Assembly: GCF_014199685.1 (NCBI RefSeq)
Contig: NZ_JACHNZ010000012.1
Span: forward strand, 27,958 to 91,957
Source: Sphingosinicella soli
Lineage (GTDB): Bacteria; Pseudomonadota; Alphaproteobacteria; Sphingomonadales; Sphingomonadaceae
Length of the DNA stretch: 64,000 bases
Reading direction: 5' to 3'
In this document: positions 1 to 9,434 of the stretch, one piece after another
Layout of the letters: each line of letters opens with the position of its first letter
Position numbering within the stretch: the stretch's first letter is position 1
Notes under the pieces: model-generated
The model's input: the letters and a program-made list of their open reading frames with translations, nothing else
What the model was told of the DNA's origin: nothing
Database searches by the model: none
Translations under genes and position numbers: made by a program

Positions 1-1394
1 GGCACGCCGCGCGGCGCGGCGGGAATGCCGACGAGATCGAACTGGCCGAGCGCCTTGTTGTCCGCCGCCATCTCGCGCTCGCCCTGGAAGACGCGGATCG
101 TCACCGCGCCCTGATTGTCCTCGGCGGTCGAATAGACCTGGCTCTTCTTGGTCGGGATTGTCGTGTTGCGATCGATCATGCGCGTGAACACGCCGCCCAG
201 CGTCTCGATGCCGAGCGACAGCGGCGTTACGTCGAGGAGCAGCACGTCCTTGACGTCGCCCTGCAGCACGCCCGCCTGAATGGCGGCGCCCATCGCGACG
301 ACCTCATCGGGGTTCACACCCGTGTGCGGTTCCTTGCCGAAGAACTTCTTCACCTCTTCGCGGACGAGCGGCATGCGCGTCATGCCGCCGACGAGGACGA
401 CCTCGTCGATCTTGTCCTTGTCGAGCCCGGCGTCTTTCAAAGCCTTGCGGCACGGCTCCAGCGTGCGGGCGACGAGATCGCCGACGAGCTTTTCAAGGTC
501 GGCGCGCGTGATCGTCTTCACGAGGTGCTTCGGGCCGGTCTGATCGGCGGTGATGAAGGGCAGATTGACCTCGGTCACCTGCGCCGAAGACAATTCGATC
601 TTGGCCTTCTCGGCCGCTTCCTTGAGACGCTGGAGCGCCAGACGGTCGCCGCGAAGATCGATGCCTTCGTCCTTCTTGAAACCGTCGGCGAGATAATCGA
701 CGATCTTGGCGTCGAAATCCTCGCCGCCGAGGAACGTGTCGCCGTTGGTGGACTTCACCTCGAACACGCCGTCGCCGATTTCCAGCACGGACACATCGAA
801 GGTGCCGCCGCCCAGATCGTAGACCGCGATGGTCTTGCCGTCGTTCTTCTCAAGCCCGTAGGCGAGCGCCGCGGCGGTCGGCTCGTTGATGATGCGCAGC
901 ACTTCAAGCCCGGCGATCTTGCCGGCATCCTTGGTGGCCTGGCGCTGGGCGTCGTTGAAGTAGGCGGGCACGGTGATGACGGCCTGCGTGACGGTCTCGC
1001 CGAGATAGCTTTCGGCGGTTTCCTTCATCTTCTGGAGGATGAAGGCGGACACCTGCGACGGGCTGTAATCCTCGCCGCCGGCCTTCACCCACGCATCGCC
1101 GTTGCCGCCCTTCACGATGTGATAGGGAACGAGCGCCATGTCTTTCTTGGTGACGGGGTCGTCGAAACGGCGACCGATGAGGCGCTTCACCGCGAACACC
1201 GTATTGTCCGGGTTCGTCACCGCCTGGCGCTTCGCCGGCTGGCCGACGAGGCGCTCGCCATCCTTGGTGAAGGCGACCATCGACGGCGTCGTGCGCGCGC
1301 CTTCGGCGTTCTCGATGACCTTGGGCTTGCTGCCCTCCATCACGGCGACGCAGCTGTTGGTCGTGCCAAGGTCGATACCGATTACCTTGCCCAT
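1..1394 (-). CDS. dnaK: Chaperone DnaK (Hsp70), C-terminus cut off by window edge
   Basis: ATP-dependent Hsp70 chaperone of the cytoplasm, working with GrpE and a J-protein. About 464 N-terminal residues are visible. The protein opens [15 protein letters not shown], the Hsp70 phosphate-loop signature. The second signature ([16 protein letters not shown]) and the third ([11 protein letters not shown]) follow. The conserved interdomain linker with [15 protein letters not shown] leads into the start of the substrate-binding domain, where the window ends. The start is ATG at 1394; no better upstream start was seen. A heat-shock-type promoter lies about 100 nt upstream. The co-chaperone grpE and the regulator hrcA lie about 2 kb away on the same strand, separated by two plus-strand genes. 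Confidence 0.97.
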   Translation of the reverse strand, partial: MGKVIGIDLGTTNSCVAVMEGSKPKVIENAEGARTTPSMVAFTKDGERLVGQPAKRQAVTNPDNTVFAVKRLIGRRFDDPVTKKDMALVPYHIVKGGNGDAWVKAGGEDYSPSQVSAFILQKMKETAESYLGETVTQAVITVPAYFNDAQRQATKDAGKIAGLEVLRIINEPTAAALAYGLEKNDGKTIAVYDLGGGTFDVSVLEIGDGVFEVKSTNGDTFLGGEDFDAKIVDYLADGFKKDEGIDLRGDRLALQRLKEAAEKAKIELSSAQVTEVNLPFITADQTGPKHLVKTITRADLEKLVGDLVARTLEPCRKALKDAGLDKDKIDEVVLVGGMTRMPLVREEVKKFFGKEPHTGVNPDEVVAMGAAIQAGVLQGDVKDVLLLDVTPLSLGIETLGGVFTRMIDRNTTIPTKKSQVYSTAEDNQGAVTIRVFQGEREMAADNKALGQFDLVGIPAAPRGV

Positions 1395-1490
1395 ATCTTC
1401 CGTGTTTCCTCTTTCAGATTCCAAGCAGGAACAGACGATTGACCCCGGCGCCGCGCAAACGTGCCGCAGCGTCGTCGGTCTACGCGGGCG

Positions 1491-1519
1491 ATGTAGGAAC
1501 AGCGCGCACGCCATACAAG
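1491..1519 (-). promoter_or_regulatory. Putative sigma-32 heat-shock promoter of dnaK
   Basis: On the minus strand CTTG (1519-1516) is followed after 18 nt by CCTACAT (1497-1491). This resembles the alphaproteobacterial RpoH pattern CTTG-N17/18-CYTATNT. It would start transcription about 90 nt before the dnaK ATG. No CIRCE inverted repeat (the HrcA operator) was seen between 1395 and 1598, so sigma-32 control is the simpler reading here. Confidence 0.5.
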
Positions 1520-1598
1520 AGCGCGCAGCCGCAGCCGCTGCGATTCCCGCGCCTATGAGGACGAGCTGCCGCATGGCGCAGCCCGCACCGAATGTGGC

Positions 1599-2165
1599 AT
1601 GACACGCGCAAGCGGAACGATGGATTCGTCAGGCAAAGGATACAGCAACGTGGCGCGCACCGACAGAAACCTTGGAATTGCAGCCTATGCGGCAGCCCTG
1701 CTGCTGCTCGTGGCCGCAGCAGTCGGCGGTCGGGCGATGGCCGCCCCCCCCAATGCTGGCCCCAATGCGCCTGCCGTGAGCAACGCCTGGGTTCGGCTGC
1801 CCGTCGTTTCCGGGCGCCCGGCCGCCGCCTATGCGACGATCACGGGCGGCGCGATGGCGGACCGGCTGATCGCCGTGGAAGGCCCCAAGCCCGCGCGGTT
1901 CGAGCTGCACACGACGAAGGCCGAAAACGGCGTGATGCGCATGCTCCCGCTCGTCGCGCTTCCCGTGAAGCCGGGCCAGAAGATCGCGATGAAACCGGGC
2001 GGCATGCACGTGATGGTGTTCGGCCTGCCCGCCACGAAACCCGATTCGCGCGTGCCGCTGACCTTCGTGTTCGAAAAGGCCGGACGCGTCGCCGTCTCCG
2101 CGCACGCCATGAGCGCGACGGCGCCCGAGATGAAGGCCAAGGCCGGAGAGCATTCGCATCATTAG
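1599..2165 (+). CDS. Periplasmic copper chaperone, PCu(A)C family
   Basis: Putative periplasmic Cu(I) carrier of the PCu(A)C/DUF461 family, which delivers copper to cytochrome oxidase CuA sites or buffers periplasmic copper. The family ligand motif HX10MX21HXM is complete: His104, Met115, His137 and Met139 with exact spacing. A hydrophobic signal segment (about residues 26-48) ends in an AMAA-type cleavage site. The C-terminus ends HSHH, possibly an extra metal site. The start is ATG 1599, with ATG 1620 as an alternative; neither has a strong ribosome site. No oxidase assembly genes are adjacent. It diverges from dnaK and precedes a HEXXH-motif gene that starts close to its stop. Confidence 0.88.
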   Translation: MTRASGTMDSSGKGYSNVARTDRNLGIAAYAAALLLLVAAAVGGRAMAAPPNAGPNAPAVSNAWVRLPVVSGRPAAAYATITGGAMADRLIAVEGPKPARFELHTTKAENGVMRMLPLVALPVKPGQKIAMKPGGMHVMVFGLPATKPDSRVPLTFVFEKAGRVAVSAHAMSATAPEMKAKAGEHSHH

Positions 2166-2190
2166 AGCGCTGACCGACGGTGAACGCGCG

Positions 2191-2634
2191 ATGGCGCGCC
2201 GGGCGTTCGGCGACGCGATCGATCTTGCGCGCGTTTCCATCCGGCGGGCCAAATGGTGGTGGCTGCAACCGGCGTGGGTGGTGATGGCGCCCGACGGGCA
2301 CATCTGGTTCCACCCCAACAACAGCGCATGGCGCGAGGATTTCAGCGAGGCCTCGCTGTTCCTGCAGGGACTGATCGTTCACGAGCTGGCGCACGTGTGG
2401 CAGCACCAGCAGGGCGTGAACCTGATCCTGAAACGCGGACCGCTGGCGCGCTACGACTATCTGCCGCTGAAGTCGGGCAAGGTTTTCCAAGACTACGGAC
2501 TGGAACAGCAGGCCGAAATCGTTCGCGACGCCTACGTGAAGCGCATGGGCGGCGACGTACCGGGCACCCCGCCGCTCGCGACCTATGATGCGCTGCTGCC
2601 TTTTCGTGGGGCGGCGGGTCGAGGGATGGCGTGA
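2191..2634 (+). CDS. HEXXH-motif protein (Vgr-related family), putative zincin
   Basis: Small protein with a zinc-protease-like motif HELAH (His64, Glu65, His68 from the ATG at 2191). Downstream acidic residues near 105-110 (LEQQAEIVRD) could supply a third metal ligand. Similar proteins are often labelled 'vgr related' in sphingomonads, but no type VI secretion genes are nearby and no activity is proven. The frame stays open upstream to 2134 and encodes RALTDGERA just before the ATG, which reads like a natural N-terminus. The only start codons there are non-standard (ATT, ATC, CTG), so the true start may lie up to about 13 codons upstream and overlap the copper chaperone stop. A run of ten G follows at 2641-2650. 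Confidence 0.7.
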   Translation: MARRAFGDAIDLARVSIRRAKWWWLQPAWVVMAPDGHIWFHPNNSAWREDFSEASLFLQGLIVHELAHVWQHQQGVNLILKRGPLARYDYLPLKSGKVFQDYGLEQQAEIVRDAYVKRMGGDVPGTPPLATYDALLPFRGAAGRGMA

Positions 2635-2670
2635 GGATTTGGGGGGGGGGCGGGATGCTGTTCCCGCAGG

Positions 2671-2749
2671 GTGCGTCCCTCGACTTCGCTCGGGATGAAA
2701 GCCCTTTATAGGCTACATTTGTCATCCCGAGCGAAGTCGAGCGACGCAC
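2671..2749. repeat. Long intergenic palindrome, REP-like
   Basis: Two 28-nt arms (2671-2698 and 2722-2749) are inverted copies with one mismatch, separated by 23 nt. The core, with TCATCCCGAGCGAAGTCGAG, is of the kind found many times in sphingomonad genomes. It sits between convergent genes and could end transcription from both sides. The same architecture recurs at 30744-30823 with a different sequence. Confidence 0.8.
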
Positions 2750-2773
2750 AACCTGATGGCTCGCGGGGTCGAC

Positions 2774-3154
2774 CTAAACCGCGCGCACCCAGATCAGATC
2801 GTGGAAGAACTCGGCGCCGGAGCGGCTGGTTTCCGGCGGGGTGCGGAGCAGAAGCCGGCCTTCGCCGGTGGGGTCGAACTCCATGATGCGGCGGGTGAGC
2901 GTGGTGCCGACCCAGCGCGCGACCGTGGCGTGCTCGACGGCGTGGTGGATATCGTCGCCCTCGCGCCGCCAGCGGCCCGCATAGGCGATGACGAGCGGAT
3001 GGCCGTCCACCTGCCGCGTGAGGATCGCGCTCATGTGACCTTCGGGATCATAGAAGATGCGCCCGCCCGCATCGAGCACGTAGGGATCGCCGTCGCGGAA
3101 CTCGACCCACTGATCGAGTTGCCACACGCCGCAGATCGGATCGGGCGTTGTCAT
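2774..3154 (-). CDS. Lipocalin-like domain protein
   Basis: A 126-residue protein resembling the lipocalin-like (lipocalin_5-type) family: GVWQL near the N-terminus, then alternating short strands, FYDPEGHMSAIL, and a C-terminus LLLRTPPETSRSG. No signal peptide is visible, so it is probably cytoplasmic. The ligand is unknown. The start is ATG 3154, four bases after the grpE stop; a longer in-frame start at 3238 would overlap grpE and adds non-conserved residues. It is the last gene of an hrcA-grpE-this gene run on the minus strand, so it is probably co-transcribed with the heat-shock genes. Family assignment is moderate. Confidence 0.7.
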   Translation of the reverse strand: MTTPDPICGVWQLDQWVEFRDGDPYVLDAGGRIFYDPEGHMSAILTRQVDGHPLVIAYAGRWRREGDDIHHAVEHATVARWVGTTLTRRIMEFDPTGEGRLLLRTPPETSRSGAEFFHDLIWVRAV

Positions 3155-3158
3155 CGGT

Positions 3159-3689
3159 TCATCCCGCCTTCGCGACAGTGACCATCGCGGGACGCAGCAG
3201 GCGCTCCTTGAGGACATAACCGGTTTGCAGCTCGGCAACGATGGTGCCGGGCTCGGCGCCTTCCTGCTCCACCTCCAGCATCGCCTGATGCCGGTTCGGA
3301 TCGAGCTTCTGGCCGACGCTTTCGATGCGCGCGATACCGTGTTTGTCGAACGCCTTCAGGAGTTCCTTTTCCGTGATCTCGACACCCGACAGCAGCGGAC
3401 TGGCCACGACATCGTCCTTGGCGGCGGCATCGAGCGCGCGGCGGAGGTTATCGGCAACGCCGAGCAGGTCGCGCGCGAAGCCCGTGACGGCATAGGCGAC
3501 CGCGTCCGCCTTTTCACGTTCGAGACGGCGGCGCACGTTTTCCGTTTCCGCGACGGCGCGCAGCATGCGATCCTTCAGATCGGTGATCTCCGCGTCTTTT
3601 TCCGCCAGCGGGTCGGGCTCCGGCGTTTCCACCGGCTGCTCTGCGGCAGCGATATCCTCGGGGGTCAACTTTTCGTTTTCGTCAGTCAT
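3159..3689 (-). CDS. grpE: Nucleotide exchange factor GrpE
   Basis: Releases ADP from DnaK. At 176 residues it has the family's usual length. An acidic N-terminus is followed by a long coiled-coil helix (about residues 30-75) containing LRAVAETENVRRRLERE. The C-terminal beta domain includes NRHQAMLEVE and GYVLKERLLRPAMVTVAK, both typical of GrpE. Its ATG overlaps the hrcA stop by 4 nt (ATGA), so translation is probably coupled. The downstream lipocalin-like gene starts 4 nt after its stop. Confidence 0.97.
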   Translation of the reverse strand: MTDENEKLTPEDIAAAEQPVETPEPDPLAEKDAEITDLKDRMLRAVAETENVRRRLEREKADAVAYAVTGFARDLLGVADNLRRALDAAAKDDVVASPLLSGVEITEKELLKAFDKHGIARIESVGQKLDPNRHQAMLEVEQEGAEPGTIVAELQTGYVLKERLLRPAMVTVAKAG

Positions 3690-4738
3690 CCTATCAGCCT
3701 GCTGAGGGTTCGGGCGGTATAATCCACCATGGGTACGATGCGTGCGTAGTTCAGACGCGTGGGGCCGATGACGCCCACGACGCCCACGATCCGCCCTTCC
3801 GCACCGCTATAGGGGGCGGCGATAACCGATGAGCCGGAGAGCGAGAAGAGCTTGTTTTCCGAGCCGATGAAGATTTTCATCGCCCGCGCCTCGCGCGCGT
3901 CATCGAGAACGCGCAGCATTTCGACCTTGTCGTCAAGATCGGCGAGCAGCGAACGCACGCGCTGAAGATCCGCCTCCGCCGCATCGTCGAGAAGATGCGA
4001 CTGGCCGCGCACGATGAGCACCGAGCGATCCGCATCGTCCGCCGACCAGCTCGCGATGCCGCGCGCGATGAGATCGTGCGTGGCGCTGTCGATCAGCGCG
4101 CGTTCGGTTTCGATCTCGCGCTGCAGCCGCGTGGTGGCGTCGGCAAGCGTTCCGCCCGCAAGGCGCGCGGTCAGATAGTTCCCGGCTTCGACGAGCGCGG
4201 CGGAAGACACGGGATATTCCAGATCGACGATGCGATTCTCGACCGTGCCGTCGTCGGCCACGAGGATCGCGAGGATGCGCGTGGGCGACAAGGCCGTGAA
4301 GCTCGCCTGGCGCAGCACGCGCTCGGTGCGCGGCACCATGACCACCGCCGCGCAGGACGAGAGCCCGGAAAGCACCGCCGTCGCGCGGGAAAGCACGTCT
4401 TCGACGACGCGGTCCGATGCGGTGAGCCCCGCCTCGATGGCGGCGCGCTCCTCCGCGCCCGCCTCGCTTGCCTGCATCATGCCGTCAACGAACAGGCGCA
4501 GGCCGAAATCGGTGGGAATGCGCCCCGCCGACGTGTGCGGGCTGCCGAGCAGGCCGCCGCGTTCCAGATCGTGCAGCACCGAGCGGATCGATGCGGGCGA
4601 CAGGCCGAGACTGTCCGGGCGGGTCGCAAGCGTCTTCGACCCCACCGGCGTGCCCGACGTGATATATTCCTCGACGACCTGCCGGAACACGGCGCGGGCG
4701 CGATCGGATAGCTCTGTTATGGTCGGGCCGCTTGTCAT
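3686..4738 (-). CDS. hrcA: Heat-inducible transcription repressor HrcA
   Basis: Represses groESL/dnaK-type operons by binding CIRCE elements, with its activity controlled by GroEL. The 350 residues contain an N-terminal winged helix (SIRSVLHDLERGGLL, then HTSAGRIPTDFGLRLFVD, the family signature) and the C-terminal domain with FIGSENKLFSLSGSSVI and a final NYARIVPMVDYTARTLS. First gene of the hrcA-grpE unit. No CIRCE sequence was seen upstream of it, of dnaK or elsewhere in the window, so its operator is probably at groESL outside. Confidence 0.95.
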   Translation of the reverse strand: MTSGPTITELSDRARAVFRQVVEEYITSGTPVGSKTLATRPDSLGLSPASIRSVLHDLERGGLLGSPHTSAGRIPTDFGLRLFVDGMMQASEAGAEERAAIEAGLTASDRVVEDVLSRATAVLSGLSSCAAVVMVPRTERVLRQASFTALSPTRILAILVADDGTVENRIVDLEYPVSSAALVEAGNYLTARLAGGTLADATTRLQREIETERALIDSATHDLIARGIASWSADDADRSVLIVRGQSHLLDDAAEADLQRVRSLLADLDDKVEMLRVLDDAREARAMKIFIGSENKLFSLSGSSVIAAPYSGAEGRIVGVVGVIGPTRLNYARIVPMVDYTARTLSRLIG

Positions 4739-4845
4739 CGCGCTGGAATGTAGGGTGGCGGCGGCCTCCTCTCAAGTGATCTGGACCCACGCACCCCAAG
4801 CCGGTACACGGCGCGGCACATACCATTCCCCGCACAGGAGTTTTC

Positions 4846-5562
4846 ATGCGACCTTCCGGCCGCGCGCCCGACGAGATGCGCACCATCGAAATGATCCCCG
4901 GCTTTTCCCGCCACGCCGAAGGATCGTGCCTCGTGAAGTTCGGCGATACGCACGTGCTGGTGACGGCGAGCCTGGAAGAGCGCGTGCCGCCGTTCCTGCG
5001 CGGCAAGGGCGAAGGCTGGGTGACGGCCGAATACGGCATGCTGCCCCGCGCCACGCACACGCGCGGATCGCGCGAGGCGGCGAAGGGCAAGCAATCCGGC
5101 CGCACTCAGGAAATCCAGCGGCTGATCGGGCGTTCGCTGCGCACGGTCGTGGACATGAAGGCGCTCGGCGAGCGGCAGATCACCATCGACTGCGACGTGC
5201 TGCAGGCCGACGGCGGCACGCGCACGGCGGCGATTTCGGGCGCGTGGGTGGCGCTGCGCATCGCGATCGACAAATTGATGGCGGACGGAGTGCTGACGGT
5301 CGACCCCATTCGCGCGCAGGTCGGCGCGATCAGTTGCGGCGTCTACGAGGGTACGGCGGTGCTCGACCTCGACTACCCGGAAGATTCCGCCGCCGAGACC
5401 GACGCCAACTTCGTGATGACCGACAAGGGCGGCATCGTGGAAGTGCAGGCCACGGCGGAGCGCGATCCGTTCGACGAGGAGACGCTGCTGCGCATGATGC
5501 GCCTCGCGCGGATCGGCTGCGGCAAGATCTACGCGGCGCAGGCGAAGGCGACGGGACGCTAG
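4846..5562 (+). CDS. rph: Ribonuclease PH
   Basis: Phosphate-dependent 3'-to-5' exoribonuclease that trims tRNA 3' ends. The 238 residues show the family start ([11 protein letters not shown]), the phosphate-binding arginine segment [20 protein letters not shown] (about residues 74-93), and the [14 protein letters not shown] motif. GGAG lies 8 nt before the ATG. It diverges from hrcA and is followed 4 nt later by rdgB, which starts with GTG; with hemW they form a plus-strand operon. Confidence 0.97.
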   Translation: MRPSGRAPDEMRTIEMIPGFSRHAEGSCLVKFGDTHVLVTASLEERVPPFLRGKGEGWVTAEYGMLPRATHTRGSREAAKGKQSGRTQEIQRLIGRSLRTVVDMKALGERQITIDCDVLQADGGTRTAAISGAWVALRIAIDKLMADGVLTVDPIRAQVGAISCGVYEGTAVLDLDYPEDSAAETDANFVMTDKGGIVEVQATAERDPFDEETLLRMMRLARIGCGKIYAAQAKATGR

Positions 5563-5566
5563 ACCC

Positions 5567-6163
5567 GTGGCGCGGACGCTCCTCCCCGGCACGCTGATCG
5601 TGGCGAGTCACAACCCCGGCAAGGTGCGGGAAATCCGTGATCTGCTGGCGCCCTTCGGCATCGCGCCCGTATCGGCGGGCGATGCGGGGCTGCCGGAGCC
5701 GGACGAGACGGAAACGACGTTTCGCGGCAATGCCGAGCTGAAAGCGCTCGCCGCCGCGCGCGGATCGGGGCTTCCGGCGCTGGCCGACGATTCGGGGCTG
5801 AGCGTTCACGCGCTCGGCGGCGATCCGGGCATCTATTCGGCGCGCTGGGCGGGACCGGAGAAGGACTTCGGCCTCGCGATGCGCAAGGTGCACGAGGCGC
5901 TCGGCGATGCCGGGGACCGCGGCGCGCACTTCACCTGCGCGCTGTCGCTGGCGTGGCCGGACGGGCACGTCGAAACCTTCGAAGGCCATGTCCACGGCGC
6001 GCTCGTGTGGCCGCCGCGCGGCGAGAAGGGCTTCGGCTACGACCCCATGTTCGTGCCCGAAGGACACGACATCAGCTTCGGCGAGATGGCGCCGGACGCC
6101 AAGCACGCGATGAGCCACCGCGCGCGCGCGTTCACCCAATTGGTTGAGGCATGCCTGAAATAG
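5567..6163 (+). CDS. rdgB: XTP/dITP pyrophosphatase (RdgB/HAM1)
   Basis: House-cleaning pyrophosphatase that removes dITP and XTP from nucleotide pools. The 198 residues contain the family motifs [10 protein letters not shown] (about residues 14-23), a central ADDSGL, and C-terminal [12 protein letters not shown] and SHRARA. The start is GTG at 5567, four bases after the rph stop. The 3' end overlaps hemW by 13 nt. Confidence 0.96.
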   Translation: MARTLLPGTLIVASHNPGKVREIRDLLAPFGIAPVSAGDAGLPEPDETETTFRGNAELKALAAARGSGLPALADDSGLSVHALGGDPGIYSARWAGPEKDFGLAMRKVHEALGDAGDRGAHFTCALSLAWPDGHVETFEGHVHGALVWPPRGEKGFGYDPMFVPEGHDISFGEMAPDAKHAMSHRARAFTQLVEACLK

Positions 6164-7278
6164 CAGGGCCGCTCGCGCTTTACGTCCACTGGCCGTTCTG
6201 CGTCTCCAAATGCCCGTACTGCGACTTCAACAGCCACGTGCGCGAGCGCGTGGACGAAGCGGCGTGGCGCGACGCGCTGATCGCCGACATGGAATACGAG
6301 GCGCGCCTGACACCCGCGCGGCGGCTTTCGAGCCTGTTCTTCGGCGGCGGCACGCCTTCGCTGATGTCGCCCGCAACCGTGGCCGCGATCATCGATGCCG
6401 CCGACCGTCTGTGGGGCTTCGAGAACGCCGAGATCACGCTGGAGGCGAACCCTTCGAGCGTCGAGGCGGAGCGGTTCGCGGGCTTCGCGGCGGCGGGCGT
6501 GAACCGCGTGTCGCTGGGGCTGCAGGCGCTCGATGACACGGCACTGAAGGCGCTGGGCCGCGCGCACGATCTTGACGAAGGGTTTGCCGCGCTGGGCGTG
6601 GCGCAGCGGCATTTCCCGCGCGTGAGCTTCGATCTCATCTACGCGCGCGAGGGGCAGACGCCCGGCGAATGGGAGGCCGAACTGTCGCGCGCGCTGGCGT
6701 TCGGCACCGAGCATCTGTCGCTCTACCAGCTGACCATCGAACCGGGCACGGCGTTCGCGACGCGCGCGCGGCTGGGGCGGCTGAGCCTGCCGGAAGAAGA
6801 CGCCTCGCTCGGCATGTTCGAGATGACGCGCGCGATGACGGCCGCGGCGGGGCTGCCCGCCTACGAGGTTTCGAACCACGCGCGGCCGGGCGCGGAAAGC
6901 CGCCACAACCTCACCTACTGGCGCTACGGCGACTACGCGGGCGTCGGCCCCGGCGCGCACGGGCGGCGCGGCGGCATGGCGACACTGCGGACGCGGCTGC
7001 CCGAAGCGTGGCTGAAATCGGCGGTCGCGAGCGAAACGCCGCTCGACGGGCCAACCCGCGCCGACGAGGCGCTGATGATGGGGCTGCGGCTGCTTGAGGG
7101 TATCGATGAGGCGGTGTTTGCCGAGCGCACGGGGGTCGGGCTCGGCGATGTCGTCAGCGATGCGGGCCTCGAGGAGACCACGCGGCTTGGGCTCGTCGTC
7201 TGGGGAAATGGGCGTTTGCGGCTGACCGACAAGGGCCAGCCGCTGCTCAACGCCGTGGTTTCAAGGTTGCTGACATAG
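6151..7278 (+). CDS. hemW: Heme chaperone HemW (radical SAM, HemN-like)
   Basis: Radical-SAM protein of the HemN-like HemW group, which binds heme and is thought to deliver it to heme proteins rather than act as a coproporphyrinogen oxidase. The cluster motif CxxxCxxC is at Cys17, Cys21 and Cys24. [10 protein letters not shown] follows near residue 65, and the heme-binding signature HNLTYW is present (about residues 251-256). Length 375 is normal. It overlaps the end of rdgB and converges on the LpoA-like gene with a 10-nt gap. Confidence 0.95.
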   Translation: MPEIAGPLALYVHWPFCVSKCPYCDFNSHVRERVDEAAWRDALIADMEYEARLTPARRLSSLFFGGGTPSLMSPATVAAIIDAADRLWGFENAEITLEANPSSVEAERFAGFAAAGVNRVSLGLQALDDTALKALGRAHDLDEGFAALGVAQRHFPRVSFDLIYAREGQTPGEWEAELSRALAFGTEHLSLYQLTIEPGTAFATRARLGRLSLPEEDASLGMFEMTRAMTAAAGLPAYEVSNHARPGAESRHNLTYWRYGDYAGVGPGAHGRRGGMATLRTRLPEAWLKSAVASETPLDGPTRADEALMMGLRLLEGIDEAVFAERTGVGLGDVVSDAGLEETTRLGLVVWGNGRLRLTDKGQPLLNAVVSRLLT

Positions 7279-7288
7279 GCAGGGTGCG

Positions 7289-8587
7289 TCAGGCCCCCGG
7301 ACGCTTCGCGAAGGTGCGCGGCGCGGGGGAGACGACGGTGGCGCCCGAGGCGCCCACCTGCCCCACTTCGAGGCCGCGATCGGCGATGCCCGATGCGCCG
7401 AAGCGGAAGATGCCGTCCACGCCCGCGAAGCCGTCCGAATCGCGCAGGCGGGCTTCGGGGAAGCTGGAGCCGATCGTCCAATCACCCGCGATGGCGTTCA
7501 CCAGCAGCACCGAATCGTAGCCGAGGCTGGCGAGCCGCGACGGCGCGCCGCCGAACTTCGCACGGTAGCGCGAGGCGAGCTGCTGGAACCGCGTGTCGGG
7601 CACGCTGGCGTACCAGGCGCCGTGCAGACCCTGCACGCTGCGGATGCCCGGCTCGGCGTTCCAGAGTTCGGGGCCGAGGTAGCGGACCTTGCCCGGCCCC
7701 GCGCCATATTGCGTGAGCGGGCCGAGGAAGGCGGACGCGATCTGGCTGCCGTCCGCGATCAGCAGCGCCTGGAAGGAGACCGGCCCGAGCCGTTCCTGAA
7801 CGGGCGCAACCGTGCCGTCGGCGCGAACGATGCCGCCCTGGCTCGCCCGCGCAACGCGCGCTTCATAGTCCGTAAGGCGGCGGACGGCGGCCTGCAGCTT
7901 GGCGCGCGAGCGCTCGTAGGTTTCCACCGCCGTGACCTTGCCGCCTGCATCGCGCACCGCGCGCAGCATCGCGCCCGACGCGCGCTGGCCGTAGTTGCCT
8001 GCGGGCACGAGCGCCCCGAAGCGCTCGACGCCCTGCGCGCGCGCGTAGCGCACGACGCGGTCGATCGACTGATCGGGCTGGTAGCCGAGGATATAGACGC
8101 CGTTTCCGGCGACAGTGGCGTCGTTCGAATAGGAGATGATGGGAATGCCCGCCGCCTTGGCGACGCCGCGAACAGCGGTGACATCGGGCGCGAGCAGCGG
8201 CCCGAGGAAGAGCTTGTTGCCCTCCGCCACCGCGCGGCGCGCCGCCGCCGCCGCACCGGGCGCGGTATCATAAACGGTGAGCTTGATGTTCGTGGCCTTC
8301 ACATCGAGCAGCGCCATGTTGGCGGCGTTCGCGAGCGACTGGCCGACGCGCGCGGTGCTGCCCGACATCGGCAGCAACAGCGCGACGCGGTTCTGCGGAA
8401 TTTCCCTGGGCGCTTCCACGGTCGGCGGCGGCGGCGGCGGCGCCTCGACTTCCGGCGCTTTCTGCACGGTTTGCGTACATGCGGCGGCGGCAAGCGCCGC
8501 AAGCGGCAGCAGCGTTTGCTTCAAGCCCGAAAAACAGCGATTCCAAAATCGCCCGCGTCGCTCCATGCTGTAGATCGACATGTCCAT
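7289..8587 (-). CDS. Penicillin-binding protein activator-like lipoprotein (LpoA/LppC family)
   Basis: Periplasmic-binding-protein fold resembling the C-terminal half of LpoA, the outer-membrane lipoprotein activator of PBP1A, in the shorter alphaproteobacterial form. A basic N-terminus and hydrophobic stretch lead to the lipobox LAAAAC (Cys37). A proline-rich linker (about 46-60) precedes the receptor-like domain with VALLLPMSG and later LGPLLAPDV. The start ATG 8587 has AAGGG just upstream. It overlaps the first codons of the diverging rsmI by 8 nt; internal ATGs at 8581 and 8566 are alternatives. Neighbouring rsmI and yraN reproduce the linkage known around lpoA in gammaproteobacteria. Confidence 0.88.
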   Translation of the reverse strand: MDMSIYSMERRGRFWNRCFSGLKQTLLPLAALAAAACTQTVQKAPEVEAPPPPPPTVEAPREIPQNRVALLLPMSGSTARVGQSLANAANMALLDVKATNIKLTVYDTAPGAAAAARRAVAEGNKLFLGPLLAPDVTAVRGVAKAAGIPIISYSNDATVAGNGVYILGYQPDQSIDRVVRYARAQGVERFGALVPAGNYGQRASGAMLRAVRDAGGKVTAVETYERSRAKLQAAVRRLTDYEARVARASQGGIVRADGTVAPVQERLGPVSFQALLIADGSQIASAFLGPLTQYGAGPGKVRYLGPELWNAEPGIRSVQGLHGAWYASVPDTRFQQLASRYRAKFGGAPSRLASLGYDSVLLVNAIAGDWTIGSSFPEARLRDSDGFAGVDGIFRFGASGIADRGLEVGQVGASGATVVSPAPRTFAKRPGA

Positions 8588-9434
8588 GGCACCCTTACCC
8601 CTTGATCTGGAACCCGGCCTTTACATCGTGGCGACGCCCATCGGCAACCTGGGCGACATCACGCTGCGCGCCGCCGACGTGCTGAGGGCCGCCGGCTTAA
8701 TCGCCGCTGAAGATACGCGAGTGACAGCAAAGCTGCTTGCGCGCATCGGCAGCGACCGCCCGATGGTGCCCTACCACGACCATAGTGACAGCCGTGCGCG
8801 TGCGCGGCTGCTGGAACGCATGCGAAACGATTCGGTCGCGCTGGTCAGCGACGCGGGCACGCCGCTGATCTCCGATCCCGGCTTCAAGCTGGTGCGCGAG
8901 GCGCGCGCGCAGCACATACCGGTCACGACGATTCCCGGGCCGTGCGCGGCGATTGCTGCGCTGACGCTGGCGGCGCTTCCCACCGACCGTTTCCTGTTTG
9001 CCGGGTTCGTTCCCGCCAAGGCGAAGGCGGCGGCGGATACGATCGCCGAACTCGCCGGGCTCGACGCCACGCTGGTGTTCTACGAATCCGGAAGCCGGCT
9101 CGGGCGAACGCTCGCAGCCTTGAAGGCAGGGCTCGGCGACCGGCCCGCAGCCGTTGCGCGCGAGATCACCAAGGCGTTCGAGGAAACCGTGACGGGCACG
9201 CTCGGCGACCTTGCCGCGCGCTACGCGGACGCGCCGCCCAAGGGCGAAATCGTGATCGTCGTCGGCCCGCCCGAACCGGCCGCGCCGGCGGATGCCGAGA
9301 CGCTCGACGCGGCGCTTGCCGCCGCGATGGACGCGCAGCCGCTGAAAACCGCCGTTGCCGAGGTGAGCGCCGCGCTCGGCCTCCCCCGCAAGCAGGTCTA
9401 TGCCCGCGCGCTCGAACTGCGCGGGGCGCAGTGA
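8580..9434 (+). CDS. rsmI: 16S rRNA 2'-O-methyltransferase RsmI
   Basis: Methylates the ribose of C1402 of 16S rRNA using SAM. The 284 residues contain YIVATPIGNLGDITLRA (residues 15-31), AAEDTRVT, SDAGTPLISDPG and TIPGPCAAI, all RsmI signatures. The start may be ATG 8580 or ATG 8586 (MAPLPLD); no clear ribosome site decides between them. The stop overlaps the GTG start of yraN (GTGA). Confidence 0.96.
   Translation: MSMAPLPLDLEPGLYIVATPIGNLGDITLRAADVLRAAGLIAAEDTRVTAKLLARIGSDRPMVPYHDHSDSRARARLLERMRNDSVALVSDAGTPLISDPGFKLVREARAQHIPVTTIPGPCAAIAALTLAALPTDRFLFAGFVPAKAKAAADTIAELAGLDATLVFYESGSRLGRTLAALKAGLGDRPAAVAREITKAFEETVTGTLGDLAARYADAPPKGEIVIVVGPPEPAAPADAETLDAALAAAMDAQPLKTAVAEVSAALGLPRKQVYARALELRGAQ

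Noticed and set aside
324..1442. 372-codon frame antisense to dnaK
   Set aside because: Shadow of dnaK, whose Hsp70 signatures are unambiguous.
2641..2650. Run of ten G, possible phase-variable tract
   Set aside because: It lies after the stop of the HEXXH gene and outside any frame or promoter; no switching consequence is visible.
4739..4845. Search for CIRCE upstream of hrcA
   Set aside because: No nine-base inverted repeat resembling TTAGCACTC was found.
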